Numbered from the stretch's first letter, positions 1 through 9,263 are shown. The stretch: DNA of 64,000 nucleotides from Paludibacteraceae bacterium (GCA_017556705.1 JAFYMG010000001.1:218098-282097), one strand, 5' to 3'. The notes: generated by a model not told the origin, from the sequence alone. Program-made: numbers and translations.

Positions 1-1663
1 ACATAATGGAATTCAAATTCTCACCTGGAATATTCATAAATCTAGGTAACCCTGCGCCACTTCCAACGAATATACCTTCATATCCTTCATGTTGCAAGTC
101 TCCTATGCTCAAGGTTTTACCGACAATCACATCCGTTTTGAAATCCACACCCAACTTACGTAAACCATCAATCTCTCTATTCACAATACGGTTTGGCAGA
201 CGAAACTCTGGAATACCATATTTCAATACACCACCAATCTCATGCAAAGCCTCAAACACGGTCACATCATAACCATATTTGGCCATATCACCTGCAAATG
301 CTAAACCAGCAGGACCACTACCAACCACAGCTACCTTCCTACCATTCTTACTCATACTTTTCACATTTCCACTTACAGCATTATCCGCCACAAAACGTTC
401 CAAGTATCCAATTGCCACCGGCTCATGACCCATTTTTACATGAATACATTGTGCTTCACACTGCTTTTCTTGCGGACAGACACGACCACAAACTGCTGGT
501 AATGTGCTACTTTCACTGATAATATCCGCAGCTGCTGATACATTACCAATCTCTAATTGCTTGATAAAACCAGGAATATTAATATTCACTGGACAACCTT
601 CCATACAAGTCGGATTCTTACAATTAAGGCAACGATGAGATTCAGTCACCGCCTGCTCAAAAGTCAATCCTTGATTTACCTCATCATATAGCGACTTTAT
701 GCGCACCTCTGGCGCTAACTCGTTCATCTTTACGCGAGGAATAGCCACCCTATCTTTTGCTTTTCCTTCAAAAGGAGCAACAAATCCAGTCATATCAACT
801 TCCACATTATTTTGCTGATGGATATAACTATTTAATCTTGATTCTCCTTTCAAATATACCTCATATTCAGCCATTTCCTTCGTTTTATAACGTCCAAGTC
901 GCTTCAACATCTCATCAAAATCCACCACATGTGCGTCAAACTCAGGACCATCCACACACACAAATTTCGTCTTTCCTCCAACTGTCACACGACACGCACC
1001 ACACATTCCTGTACCATCAACCATGATAGTGTTTAGACTAGCTTCTGTCGGAATATTGTATTTCTTCGTGGTCAAAGCCACAAACTTCATCATGATAGCA
1101 GGACCAATCGTTATACACTTATCCACCTTCTCACGCAAAATCACCTCCTCAACTCCCTGTGTTACAAGACCTTTCTTCCCTAGTGAACCATCATCGGTCA
1201 TCACGATCACTTCATCCGATACCGCGGCTAATTGGTCGTGCAGGATAATCAAATCTTTATTACGAGCAGCTAAAATAGTCACCACACGATTACCTGCTGC
1301 CTTCAAGGCTTGAGCAATTGGCAACATTGGTGCAGCACCTACACCTCCGCATGCACACACTACTGTACCATAGTTACGAATATCCGTTGCTTTTCCCAAA
1401 GGACCTACCAAATTCGCCACTCTATCCCCCGCCTCCAACGCACATAATTTACTAGAAGACACACCAATACGCTGAACAACCAAAGTAATTGTTCCTTTCT
1501 CCACATCTGCATCGGAGATTGTCAATGGCATACGCTCGCCTTTCTCATCCACACGAACAATCACGAAATGCCCAGCCCTTCTACTGCGAGCAATCAACGG
1601 AGCCTCCACCACAATTTCTGCTACATTCTCCGAAAAAAATCGTTTAGAAACTATTGTATTCAT
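1..1663 (-). CDS. Fused FAD/NAD reductase - NADPH:glutamate-synthase-like subunit (NfnAB/SudAB type), 3' end outside window
   Basis: My translation of the minus strand gives a bifunctional flavoprotein that runs off the left edge (about 554 residues visible). Residues 1-95 resemble a ferredoxin-reductase FAD domain and 100-210 an NAD domain with a CGGVGAAP motif. A Cys cluster (GTGMCGACR and, about 13 residues on, FVCVDG) near residues 215-240 is the [2Fe-2S] site of PyrK-like subunits. A GltD/NfnB-like half follows, with CLNCKNPTCMEGCP and CGRVCPQEKQC ferredoxin-like clusters and the dinucleotide fold VAVVGSGPAGLAFAG. Such fusions are usually annotated as dihydroorotate dehydrogenase electron-transfer subunit plus glutamate synthase small subunit; related separate subunits form the electron-bifurcating NfnAB or sulfide dehydrogenase SudAB. 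The start at 1663 is the only in-frame ATG near the promoter. The exact electron partners are inferred, not shown. Confidence 0.88.
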   Translation of the reverse strand, partial: MNTIVSKRFFSENVAEIVVEAPLIARSRRAGHFVIVRVDEKGERMPLTISDADVEKGTITLVVQRIGVSSSKLCALEAGDRVANLVGPLGKATDIRNYGTVVCACGGVGAAPMLPIAQALKAAGNRVVTILAARNKDLIILHDQLAAVSDEVIVMTDDGSLGKKGLVTQGVEEVILREKVDKCITIGPAIMMKFVALTTKKYNIPTEASLNTIMVDGTGMCGACRVTVGGKTKFVCVDGPEFDAHVVDFDEMLKRLGRYKTKEMAEYEVYLKGESRLNSYIHQQNNVEVDMTGFVAPFEGKAKDRVAIPRVKMNELAPEVRIKSLYDEVNQGLTFEQAVTESHRCLNCKNPTCMEGCPVNINIPGFIKQLEIGNVSAAADIISESSTLPAVCGRVCPQEKQCEAQCIHVKMGHEPVAIGYLERFVADNAVSGNVKSMSKNGRKVAVVGSGPAGLAFAGDMAKYGYDVTVFEALHEIGGVLKYGIPEFRLPNRIVNREIDGLRKLGVDFKTDVIVGKTLSIGDLQHEGYEGIFVGSGAGLPRFMNIPGENLNSIM

Positions 1664-1682
1664 AATGCATCGAATTTGGGCA

Positions 1683-1713
1683 CAAAGGTAGTGAAAAAAA
1701 AACAACAAAGCAA
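1683..1713 (-). promoter_or_regulatory. Bacteroidota -33/-7 promoter of the NfnAB-like gene
   Basis: On the minus strand the -7 box TACCTTTG lies at 1690-1683 and the -33 TTG at 1713-1711, the standard spacing seen elsewhere in the window. The -7 box is only 19 nt upstream of the ATG at 1663, so the leader should be about a dozen nucleotides. Confidence 0.75.
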
Positions 1714-1767
1714 AAAAAAGGACTAAAAGTTCTTTTTTGAAGAAGTTTTCGGCGTGTTTTAAAAAAA

Positions 1768-2640
1768 TTATTCCAAATTTGTCAGATTGACATACTTATT
1801 GACTATCGCATAAATCGTCAAACCTGCAGTAGAATGTATATTCAGCTTACGAGTAATATTTTTTCGATGCGTAATCACAGTATGCACCGAAATACACAAT
1901 GCATCTGCTATCTCCTTATTACTCAAGCCATTGGCTATTTTGACCAACACATCACATTCGCGTTCACTTAATGCTTCATTTTCCTGCGCAACATGATGAA
2001 GAGGAATTATGGGATTTGCATTCCTGAGAGCAGGACGCAATATTTCGTCCTCGATTGCACAATGGTCTGAAAAGTCTTGCTCCATATGCCATAAATCGCT
2101 CATCACGCTGATCAACGTATATGTCACGGTACCATGTGGTAAAATATGATTAGACGGATAGTACTTGATTATTAAATTCTTAATCTCAGTTAATTTATCG
2201 GTTATGCGTTGGTCATCTCGAGCATGCTCCTCAAATAAACCTGCATTCTCATGCTCTATATGGGTGCGAATCTCTTCCACGAACTCATCATAGCACTGCA
2301 AAATTAACATAGGAATCTTATTGGCTGCACCTGCAGGAATCAAAGCCTCAATCAATAAACGACGAAGATAGGGCAAACGAAAATCCAAAAAATAAGTATG
2401 CGCATTACGCAAATAGCGTTGCAAGGTTGCAACATCAATATCAGCTGGCAAAGCACGTTGCTTAAACACCTTATAGTTGATCACCGCAAGAAATGTGGGC
2501 GTATGCACGTTATTGCCCTCGCAAGCTTCAGCAATAGTCTGCTCGCCAACGCCCATAGTTAATCCAAACCGACTGATGACATGTATCGCATCCTCTTCGT
2601 GCGACATTAAATCGCATATTTTATCGCTACCTTTATACAT
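1768..2640 (-). CDS. RIC/hemerythrin-like sensor fused to LuxR-type helix-turn-helix regulator
   Basis: This 290-residue protein combines two modules. Residues 17-54 resemble the ScdA_N segment of RIC iron-sulfur repair proteins but lack its Cys-Cys pair. Residues 75-205 carry a hemerythrin-like pattern: H81, H127-x3-E131 and H193-x3-E197, plus H165/H169/H185, matching the di-iron ligand spacing of YtfE/ScdA. Residues 222-285 are a GerE/LuxR helix-turn-helix (LSERECDVLVKIANGLSNKE). A di-iron module joined to a DNA-binding domain suggests a regulator responding to O2, NO, redox state or iron; the ligand is inferred. It has its own promoter and diverges from the TonB receptor gene at 2941, a possible target. 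No receiver domain is present. Confidence 0.85.
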   Translation of the reverse strand: MYKGSDKICDLMSHEEDAIHVISRFGLTMGVGEQTIAEACEGNNVHTPTFLAVINYKVFKQRALPADIDVATLQRYLRNAHTYFLDFRLPYLRRLLIEALIPAGAANKIPMLILQCYDEFVEEIRTHIEHENAGLFEEHARDDQRITDKLTEIKNLIIKYYPSNHILPHGTVTYTLISVMSDLWHMEQDFSDHCAIEDEILRPALRNANPIIPLHHVAQENEALSERECDVLVKIANGLSNKEIADALCISVHTVITHRKNITRKLNIHSTAGLTIYAIVNKYVNLTNLE

Positions 2641-2669
2641 ATTATTGGGGGTATAGGTGAATTTATGTG

Positions 2670-2699
2670 CAAAGGTATAAAAAAAAAATAAGATGACAA
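2670..2699 (-). promoter_or_regulatory. Promoter of the RIC-LuxR regulator
   Basis: The minus-strand -7 box TACCTTTG is at 2677-2670, with a TTG at 2699-2697 one base closer than the usual spacing. The leader to the ATG at 2640 is about 25 nt. Confidence 0.6.
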
Positions 2700-2790
2700 A
2701 CTACTACCCATAAAATAACTATTTTTTATGTTCATTTTCATAATAAACATTCTTTATTACTCCCCAAAAATTGGTAAATCTGCTTTCTTA

Positions 2791-2822
2791 TTTTCGTGGG
2801 TAAAAAAAATGCACTACCTTTG
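2791..2822 (+). promoter_or_regulatory. Promoter of the TonB-dependent receptor gene
   Basis: The -7 box TACCTTTG occupies 2815-2822. The -33 position holds TTTTCG (2791-2796), a degenerate match, so the promoter may need an activator. About 110 nt of leader precede the ATG at 2941. The region 2700-2790 between the divergent promoters is AT-rich and could hold regulator sites, but I see no clear operator palindrome. Confidence 0.55.
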
Positions 2823-2940
2823 CAGTCGATTTCCTCAAGGTATTGGTCAATTCTGAACATAATGTTAGTGATCAGCTATTAATTACGTATAGCGTTGCCT
2901 TGCACTGTGTATAGGATAATTCAACAAATGATATTAATAT

Positions 2941-5268
2941 ATGACTAAAAAAACACTCATTTTCATTTCTCTCATTGCTTGCCTCTTGGTGAGTCATATG
3001 CCTATTTTAGCGCAAGATCATCACCACCATCATCACCACGAAAAGAAGTCCGACGCCCATATCGCGGGACACGTTCTAGATGCTCACACGAAAGAGCATC
3101 TTTCTTTTGTGAACGTGCAAGTCGAAGGTACTGCCCTTGGTTGTCTAACCGATGAATCGGGACACTTCTACCTCAAAAATCTACCTGAAGGTGAACTCAC
3201 TATCGTCTTTTCGATGATGGGATACGAGACAGAGAAACGTACCATTACCCTTCACCGAGATACTCTTGTCGAAATGAATGTGGCAATTGCTGAGACATCC
3301 TTTATGATTGATAATGTGGTGGTTACTGCCAATAAATACGAAACCAAACAACGCGAAGTAGCGACCATCGTCAATGTCATTTCGCCGCTTATCATTGAGT
3401 CCACTACCTCCAATTCTATGGCAGATGTGCTCAATTTCCAAACGGGTTTGCGTGTCGAAGAGACTTGCTCCAACTGCGGCGTACCACAAATCCGAATCAA
3501 CGGCCTTGAAGGACAATATACTCAAATCCTCATGGACTCCCGACCAATCTTCTCCTCCCTCGCATCTGTCTATGGATTGGAACAACTACCTGCGGGAATG
3601 GTCGATCGCATCGAGGTAATCCGTGGTGGTGGTAGTGCCCTTTACGGAGCCAACGCCATCGCAGGTGTCGTGAATATCATCACCAAAGAGCCTAATCGCA
3701 ACTCGTTAAATATCAGTAACACAAGTGCTTTTACTCAGACTGGCACCTACGATATCAACACCAACATGAATGCTAGCGTGGTGTCGGAAAATCAAAAAGC
3801 TGGACTCTTCCTCTTTGGCGTACAACGCAACCGCCAACAATACGACCGCGACGATGATGGTTACTCCGATATCCCTCACCTCAACTCCACAACCGTTGGC
3901 TTCCGCTCCTATTTCAAGACATCTGACTATTCCAAGATTACAGCTGAATACCACCACACTACCGAGTTTCGCCGTGGCGGTTATGGCATTGATAGCCTCC
4001 AACCACACGAGTCGCCACTCACCGAGCAACTCAAGCATAATATCGATGCTGCTACAGCTAAATGGGATATGTATACCGCTAATAATAAGCACTTTGTAAG
4101 TGTCTATACTAGCTTCCAACATATCGCTCGCGATAGCTATTTCGGCACCAACTACAATCCCAATGCCTATGGCAAATCTACCGATATTGTGTCCGTTACA
4201 GGTGCACAATACCGTTTCTCCTATCCTTGTGGAATCATGAATGCCGACCTCAGCGCAGGCGCAGAATACTCCTACAACCAACTCCGTGACCAAATTCTTG
4301 GATACGGACGCAACACCCTACAGCGTGTACATCTCGGAGGTGGATATGTCCAAAACGAATGGAAAAACAAGCAATGGTCCATCCTTGTCGGTGGGCGTCT
4401 AGAACAGCACTCCCTGCTCGACAAGCCTGTCTTCTCGCCTCGCGCGAATGTGCGCTACACACCTATTGACCCTATCATCTTGCGTGTAAGTTATGCCAGC
4501 GGCTACCGCGCACCACAGATCTACGAAGAAGACCTCCATGTCGGTGCCGTAGGTGGCGAAGTGTCGCTCATCTCATTGGACGAGAACCTCAAGCCCGAAT
4601 ACAGCCACTCCATCAGCGGAAGTATCGACATGTACAAACGCTTTGGCAAATGGGATCTCAACCTTACCCTTGAGGGCTTCTTTACCCAACTCAACGATGT
4701 CTTCGCCCTCGTTGAAAACGGACATGATGCACAAGGCAACCTTCTCCTCACCCGCACCAATGCTAGCGGAGCGCGCGTGGCAGGTATGAACATTGAAGCT
4801 AAGGTGGGCTTTGGTCACTTGCTCACGTTCCAAGCAGGTTACACATACAACCATAGCCGCTATATCGAGCCTTTACAGTGGAGCGAGAATCCAAACATCG
4901 CACCCCAACGCCGCATGTTCCGCACCCCTGAACACTATGGCTATTTCCTCTGCAATATCGAACCCGTAAAGCATTTCCACATTGTCACCAACGGCAAGGT
5001 AACAGGCAATATGTTGGTGCAACACTTTGCAGGATATATACCAGAGGATGAAGAAGTTAACACGCCTACTTTCTTCGAATGGGACATCAAACTCTGCTAC
5101 GATATTCCACTCTACAAACACTACACATTGGAGATTAACGCTGGCATTAAAAATATCCTTGACCAATTCCAATCCGATCTTGACAAAGGCATGGATCGTG
5201 ATGCAGGCTTCATTTATGGTCCCGCCACTCCAAGAACATATTTCGTAGGTATAAATCTAAAGATTTAA
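2941..5268 (+). CDS. TonB-dependent outer-membrane receptor with His-rich N terminus
   Basis: A 775-residue receptor. Residues 1-25 are a signal peptide, followed at once by seven consecutive histidines (27-33). Residues 41-125 form a CarboxypepD_reg-like beta-sandwich, residues 130-250 the plug (RINGLEGQYTQILMDSRP, GGGSALYGANAIAGVVNIIT), and the rest a 22-strand-type barrel ending in GINLKI. A conserved Cys pair (C176, C179, in CSNCG) precedes the plug core. No SusD-like partner follows, so a metal, heme or siderophore substrate is more likely than a glycan; the His tract favours a transition metal or heme, but this is inference. The gene stands alone between a divergent regulator and the DUF5606 operon. 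Its codons are C-rich compared with plus-strand genes at the right end of the window. Confidence 0.93.
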   Translation: MTKKTLIFISLIACLLVSHMPILAQDHHHHHHHEKKSDAHIAGHVLDAHTKEHLSFVNVQVEGTALGCLTDESGHFYLKNLPEGELTIVFSMMGYETEKRTITLHRDTLVEMNVAIAETSFMIDNVVVTANKYETKQREVATIVNVISPLIIESTTSNSMADVLNFQTGLRVEETCSNCGVPQIRINGLEGQYTQILMDSRPIFSSLASVYGLEQLPAGMVDRIEVIRGGGSALYGANAIAGVVNIITKEPNRNSLNISNTSAFTQTGTYDINTNMNASVVSENQKAGLFLFGVQRNRQQYDRDDDGYSDIPHLNSTTVGFRSYFKTSDYSKITAEYHHTTEFRRGGYGIDSLQPHESPLTEQLKHNIDAATAKWDMYTANNKHFVSVYTSFQHIARDSYFGTNYNPNAYGKSTDIVSVTGAQYRFSYPCGIMNADLSAGAEYSYNQLRDQILGYGRNTLQRVHLGGGYVQNEWKNKQWSILVGGRLEQHSLLDKPVFSPRANVRYTPIDPIILRVSYASGYRAPQIYEEDLHVGAVGGEVSLISLDENLKPEYSHSISGSIDMYKRFGKWDLNLTLEGFFTQLNDVFALVENGHDAQGNLLLTRTNASGARVAGMNIEAKVGFGHLLTFQAGYTYNHSRYIEPLQWSENPNIAPQRRMFRTPEHYGYFLCNIEPVKHFHIVTNGKVTGNMLVQHFAGYIPEDEEVNTPTFFEWDIKLCYDIPLYKHYTLEINAGIKNILDQFQSDLDKGMDRDAGFIYGPATPRTYFVGINLKI

Positions 5269-5298
5269 CAGAAAAACTATTCAAAAATTACATAATTC

Positions 5299-5329
5299 TT
5301 GCATACTTCAAAAAAAAGTAGTAATTTTG
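5299..5329 (+). promoter_or_regulatory. Promoter of the DUF5606-nif3-zinc-ribbon operon
   Basis: The -33 TTG is at 5299-5301 within CTTGCATA and the -7 box TAATTTTG at 5322-5329. This rules out an upstream start at 5299 and supports the ATG at 5356. Confidence 0.75.
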
Positions 5330-5355
5330 CAGCCGATTTAGAAATTTATACACAT

Positions 5356-5877
5356 ATGTTGAAGAATATTTTATCCATCACAGGTAAACCTGGTTTGTAC
5401 AAATTGGTTAGTCAAGGTAATAACATGCTTATCGTAGAATCACTCCTCGATGGCAAGCGTATGCCTACATATGCTCGCGACAAAATCGTATCTCTTGGTG
5501 AGATTTCGATGTATACTATGGGCGATGATATCGCACTCAGCGAGGTATTGACTAACTTGGGAAAGAAAGAGGAATTAAAAGTCGTTTCTTTCGACCCTAA
5601 AAAGGCAGATAACAACCAATTGCACGCATTCTTTGCAGAGGTATTGCCTGATTATGATCGCGACCGCGTGTATCCAAGCGATATCCGCAAATTGATCCAA
5701 TGGTATAATATTCTCATTGGTGCTGGAATCACCGATTTCACCGTAGAAGAAGAGCAAGAAACTGTAGTAGAGGAGAAGAAACAAGAGGTCAAGAAACCAG
5801 CTCCAAAGCAACAAGTTAAAACACAAAAAGCCGCTGCCTCTTCAGCACGTACAGGCGTCGGCTCTAAAAAAGGTTGA
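5356..5877 (+). CDS. DUF5606 family protein
   Basis: A 173-residue cytosolic protein. The first 135 residues (MLKNILSITGKPGLYKLVSQ...) match a family conserved in Bacteroidota and known as DUF5606; I know of no established function. The C terminus is a low-complexity basic/acidic tail rich in Lys, Glu and Gln (about residues 135-173), probably disordered. The ATG at 5356 is chosen because the reading frame upstream of it overlaps the -7 box. The stop codon TGA overlaps the TTG start of the next gene, so the two are translationally coupled. The small basic-tailed domain might bind nucleic acid or ribosomes, but nothing in the sequence proves this. Confidence 0.85.
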   Translation: MLKNILSITGKPGLYKLVSQGNNMLIVESLLDGKRMPTYARDKIVSLGEISMYTMGDDIALSEVLTNLGKKEELKVVSFDPKKADNNQLHAFFAEVLPDYDRDRVYPSDIRKLIQWYNILIGAGITDFTVEEEQETVVEEKKQEVKKPAPKQQVKTQKAAASSARTGVGSKKG

Positions 5878-6647
5878 TCCTTCAGGATATCATTAATATC
5901 ATAGAATCTGTAGCTCCCTTGAGTTACCAAGAATCTTGGGATAATTCGGGACTGCAGGTGGGTGATCGCAATGCAAAAGTTCATGCAGCATTGTTGACGG
6001 TAGATGTTACAGAGTCTGTCGTCGATGAGGCTATTGAGAAGCATTGCGATTTAATTATTTCTCACCACCCCCTACTCTTCCGCGGTTTAAAACAAATTAC
6101 TGGAAGTACCCCTCAAGAACGCTGCGTAGAAAAGGCTATCCGCCATAACATTGCTATCTACTCATCACACACATCCATGGATGCATATCTACATGGTGTG
6201 AGCGGAAAAATAGCAGATAAGTTAGGTATATCCAATTACCGCATTCTTAGTCCAAGTCAAACAAACGACAATGTGGGATTAGGTGTCATTGGACAATTAG
6301 AAACTCCGATGAAATCGGAAGATTTCGTACGCATGGTGCAACGCACCTTTGGATGTTCACTGCGCTACGTAGAAGCTTGTAAACCAGAAGTACAGACTAT
6401 AGCTGTTTGCGGTGGTGCAGGTGCAGAGTTTGTAGGTATGGCCATTGCACAAGGCGCAGATTTTTACATCACAGCAGATATGAAATACCACGAAATGCAA
6501 GCCGCGTATGGACAAATAGGGGTGATAGACCTTGACCACTGGACAAGCGAACATTTCACACGAGAAATATTTGATGAATTGCTTAAGCAGCATATCACAA
6601 CTCGCATCGCTGAAACCGATGCAACACCCGTGAAATGGCTAAATTAA
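5874..6647 (+). CDS. Nif3-like dinuclear metal-centre protein (TTG start)
   Basis: A 257-residue protein of the Nif3/GTP cyclohydrolase I type 2 family, which forms toroidal hexamers with a di-metal site; the physiological reaction is not settled. Visible hallmarks are WDNSGLQVGD near the N terminus, the metal-binding LIISHHPLLFRG (about residues 60-71), GGAGAEF and the C-terminal DHWTSE histidine. The start is TTG at 5874, sharing bases with the TGA stop of the upstream gene (TTGA). No ATG lies nearby and the family's N terminus begins exactly here. The preceding AAAAAGG may serve as a weak ribosome-binding site. It is followed 30 nt later by the C4 zinc-ribbon gene, a pairing common in Bacteroidota. 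Confidence 0.93.
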   Translation: MILQDIINIIESVAPLSYQESWDNSGLQVGDRNAKVHAALLTVDVTESVVDEAIEKHCDLIISHHPLLFRGLKQITGSTPQERCVEKAIRHNIAIYSSHTSMDAYLHGVSGKIADKLGISNYRILSPSQTNDNVGLGVIGQLETPMKSEDFVRMVQRTFGCSLRYVEACKPEVQTIAVCGGAGAEFVGMAIAQGADFYITADMKYHEMQAAYGQIGVIDLDHWTSEHFTREIFDELLKQHITTRIAETDATPVKWLN

Positions 6648-6677
6648 ATAAGATATAATAATAAAAAACATACAATT

Positions 6678-7436
6678 ATGGCAAAGAAAGAAGAAGAAAA
6701 AGTAATGACCGTAGAGGAAAAACTGCGCGCATTGTACGAGTTGCAAACTGTTGACACTAAGATCGACGAGTTGCGTATCTTAGCTGGCGAGTTGCCACAA
6801 GAAGTAAAAGACATGAGCGATGAGGTTGAGGGTCTAAAAACCCGTTTGACCAACATCGAGAATAGTATCAAAGAATGCGAAACAGGTATTTCTGACTTCC
6901 GTGTACGTATCGAAAATGCTAATGCTGCAATCTCTCGTTACAAAGAACAACAAAACAATGTTCGTAACAATCGTGAGTATGACAACTTGACAAAAGAGAT
7001 TGAGTATCAAGAACTTGATATTGAAGCTTCACAACGCAAAATCCGCAATTTCACTACTGAATTAGAGACTCGTCAAGCGGAGAAAGCAAAAACAATTTCT
7101 GACATTGAAGATCGCACCGTAGATCTCAACCAAAAACGCAACGAGTTGGATTCTATCTTGTCTGAAACCAAGGAGCAAACCGAAAAACTTATGCTTCGCG
7201 CTGCTGAGTTGGAGAAGAATATTGAGGATCGTCTCGTTTCTGCTTTCCACCGTATCCGCAAAAATGCGCACAATGGCTTAGCGGTTGTAAAAATCGAGCG
7301 TGACAGTTGCGGTGGTTGCCACAGCAAGATTCCTGCGCAACGCCAATTGGATATCCGTTTGCGCAAGAAAATTATCGTTTGCGAGCTCTGCGGACGTATC
7401 TTAGTAGATACTGAAATCGACGCTAAGAAAAAATAA
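6678..7436 (+). CDS. C4-type zinc-ribbon coiled-coil protein (zf-RING_7)
   Basis: A 252-residue protein. Residues 1-195 are heptad-rich and charged, predicting a long antiparallel coiled-coil hairpin. Residues 208-240 form a four-cysteine zinc ribbon (CGGCHSKI ... VCELCGRIL). This is the CT398/CdsZ-like family, found widely and often next to nif3 genes; proposed roles include nucleic-acid binding or chaperoning, without firm proof in Bacteroidales. It is the last gene of the operon starting at 5356 and is followed by a strong terminator. Confidence 0.9.
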   Translation: MAKKEEEKVMTVEEKLRALYELQTVDTKIDELRILAGELPQEVKDMSDEVEGLKTRLTNIENSIKECETGISDFRVRIENANAAISRYKEQQNNVRNNREYDNLTKEIEYQELDIEASQRKIRNFTTELETRQAEKAKTISDIEDRTVDLNQKRNELDSILSETKEQTEKLMLRAAELEKNIEDRLVSAFHRIRKNAHNGLAVVKIERDSCGGCHSKIPAQRQLDIRLRKKIIVCELCGRILVDTEIDAKKK

Positions 7437-7463
7437 TAACACTATTTTAAACACATTTCTATC

Positions 7464-7497
7464 AAAAAAGCAGTATGCCGCGCATACTGCTTTTTTT
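7464..7497. terminator. Bidirectional intrinsic terminator
   Basis: A perfect 9-bp stem GCAGTATGC / GCATACTGC (7470-7478 with 7482-7490, loop CGC) is flanked by six As on the left and seven Ts on the right. It lies between converging genes ending at 7436 (+) and 7539 (-). Confidence 0.92.
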
Positions 7498-7538
7498 CTC
7501 TAACCCCAAAATAGTGGTCTATTAGGACATCTTTCGAC

Positions 7539-8252
7539 TTATTTGATCACTCCCTGCTCCACCTTCTCCCGCACGTGTACCATTGCATCATTTATATCGG
7601 TGAATTGGGAAATATCTATTGGTTTTCCTATATGCAAACTCAAATGGGAATATGGATTAGCAAATGGCTGTCCACTGGGCATCGCCTTGTAAAAACCATT
7701 TAATGTAATTGGCACCACAGGCAACTCCATATCCATTGCTATTTTAAAAGCCCCTTGTTTAAAACGGCCTATTTCACCTGTCTTAGTACGCGTACCTTCT
7801 GGGAAAATCACCGTTGATATACCATCTACTAGTTCCTTTTTGACCTTCTCCATACTCTGCAACGCTGCACGAGGATTGCTTCGATCAACAAAGATATGTC
7901 CAGCTACTGCACAAGCTGTTCCTACGAAAGGAACTCTCCGTATCTCTTTCTTCATCAACCATTTAAAGTTGTTTGGCAACCAACCATACACCGCAAATAC
8001 ATCTAAAAAAGACTGGTGATTGGCTACAAATACATACGATTGCTTAGGATCCACATTCTCTCTACCAGTCACTTTGATTGGCAATAGCAATAATCGTATT
8101 ACGCTACGTGACCAAAATACTTGCACTGCGCGAGGAGCTTTACCATTCTTCCATGGAAAACAGATAATAGTAAATACCGCAGTAAATAATGTTGAAAGAA
8201 CAATCAATGGAAATCCAATCAAATACTGGTATAAAATGTACAATACTTTCAT
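7539..8252 (-). CDS. plsC: 1-acyl-sn-glycerol-3-phosphate acyltransferase
   Basis: A 237-residue membrane-associated acyltransferase of phospholipid synthesis that acylates lysophosphatidate at the sn-2 position. An N-terminal hydrophobic segment (residues 5-33) anchors it. The catalytic NHxxxxD motif is N78-H79...D84 (NHQSFLD) and the substrate motif FPEGTRT is at 150-156. Length is normal for PlsC. It lies 12 nt downstream of the PfkB-family kinase gene and is probably co-transcribed with it. Bacteroidales often carry several PlsC-like proteins, so an acyltransferase of ornithine or other lipids is a weaker alternative. Confidence 0.92.
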   Translation of the reverse strand: MKVLYILYQYLIGFPLIVLSTLFTAVFTIICFPWKNGKAPRAVQVFWSRSVIRLLLLPIKVTGRENVDPKQSYVFVANHQSFLDVFAVYGWLPNNFKWLMKKEIRRVPFVGTACAVAGHIFVDRSNPRAALQSMEKVKKELVDGISTVIFPEGTRTKTGEIGRFKQGAFKIAMDMELPVVPITLNGFYKAMPSGQPFANPYSHLSLHIGKPIDISQFTDINDAMVHVREKVEQGVIK

Positions 8253-8264
8253 ATGATTATCGAT

Positions 8265-9263
8265 TTAAAATTTCAATTTATGCATAAATCCACGATAAAG
8301 CGCACATATACGACGAATCTCATCCCATGTCTCTTCTGGAAGCTTGGTTCCAACTATCTCAACAATACGCCCCGCTGCAATAGTACCGATTTCACCGCAA
8401 CGACGCAAGTCAAATCCGTCTGATAATGCATGCAAGAAGCCACCTGCGTACAAATCGCCTGCTCCGGTGGAATCGAGACAATTGGATGTAATCGCACCAA
8501 TATGATGCAATTGACTTCCTTGGCGAACATAAGAGCCACGCTTACCCACTTTTACCACAGCAATATCACATTGTCCCGCAATATTTTCCACAGATTCTTC
8601 TGGATTAAGATGCGTATAAGCAAAAGATTCATCCTCGTTAGCAAACACAATATCTACATATTTATATATAAGGTCTTTGAGAAATTGATGATTCTCATTT
8701 ACTACATTATAACTTGCCAAATCCAACGACACTGTACAACCTTGCTCTTTAGCTGTACGAAGCGCTGTTTCTATCAAGTTATGATCCTGAACAAGATAAC
8801 CTTCCACATGGCATATATCATAGCCTACAAACGCTTCTTTACGAATATCCTCCGCCTTCAAATCTGCTGCGGCACCTAAATATGTGCAAAATGTGCGTTC
8901 GCCATCTGGAGTAATAAATACCATACAACAGCCTGACATAAGAGAGGAAGTCAACAATAAGGGCTTCACATTATTCTTAATCAAGTCATCGCGATAAAAA
9001 TTACCCACCTCATCACAACCAATCTTACCAATAAAAGCAGCTGTACCGCCTAATTGAGCAATCGTTGCCACTGTATTTGATGCACTACCTCCCGCTACCA
9101 AGTGTTTGCGTACGGAAATAAAACGTGATTGAAGACGCTCTAATTGTTCCGCATCAATCAAGTTCATGCTTCCTTTTGGAAAACCAATCTCACGAAGATC
9201 TCCTTCCGACACCTGAAGCAAGATGTCAGTCAAAGCATTTCCTAAACCTAAAACTCGTTTCAT
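8265..9263 (-). CDS. PfkB-family sugar/nucleoside kinase (adenosine-kinase-like)
   Basis: A 332-residue ribokinase-fold kinase. The N-terminal signature GGSASNTVATIAQLGG (about residues 57-72) and the C-terminal PfkB signature 2 with the catalytic Asp in DSTGAGDLYAGGF (about 262-275) are both intact. The closest family in Bacteroidota is often annotated as adenosine kinase, but substrate specificity cannot be read from the sequence. It starts with ATG and leads a two-gene operon with plsC. Its promoter overlaps the region driving tRNA-Asn in the opposite direction. Confidence 0.9.
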   Translation of the reverse strand: MKRVLGLGNALTDILLQVSEGDLREIGFPKGSMNLIDAEQLERLQSRFISVRKHLVAGGSASNTVATIAQLGGTAAFIGKIGCDEVGNFYRDDLIKNNVKPLLLTSSLMSGCCMVFITPDGERTFCTYLGAAADLKAEDIRKEAFVGYDICHVEGYLVQDHNLIETALRTAKEQGCTVSLDLASYNVVNENHQFLKDLIYKYVDIVFANEDESFAYTHLNPEESVENIAGQCDIAVVKVGKRGSYVRQGSQLHHIGAITSNCLDSTGAGDLYAGGFLHALSDGFDLRRCGEIGTIAAGRIVEIVGTKLPEETWDEIRRICALYRGFMHKLKF

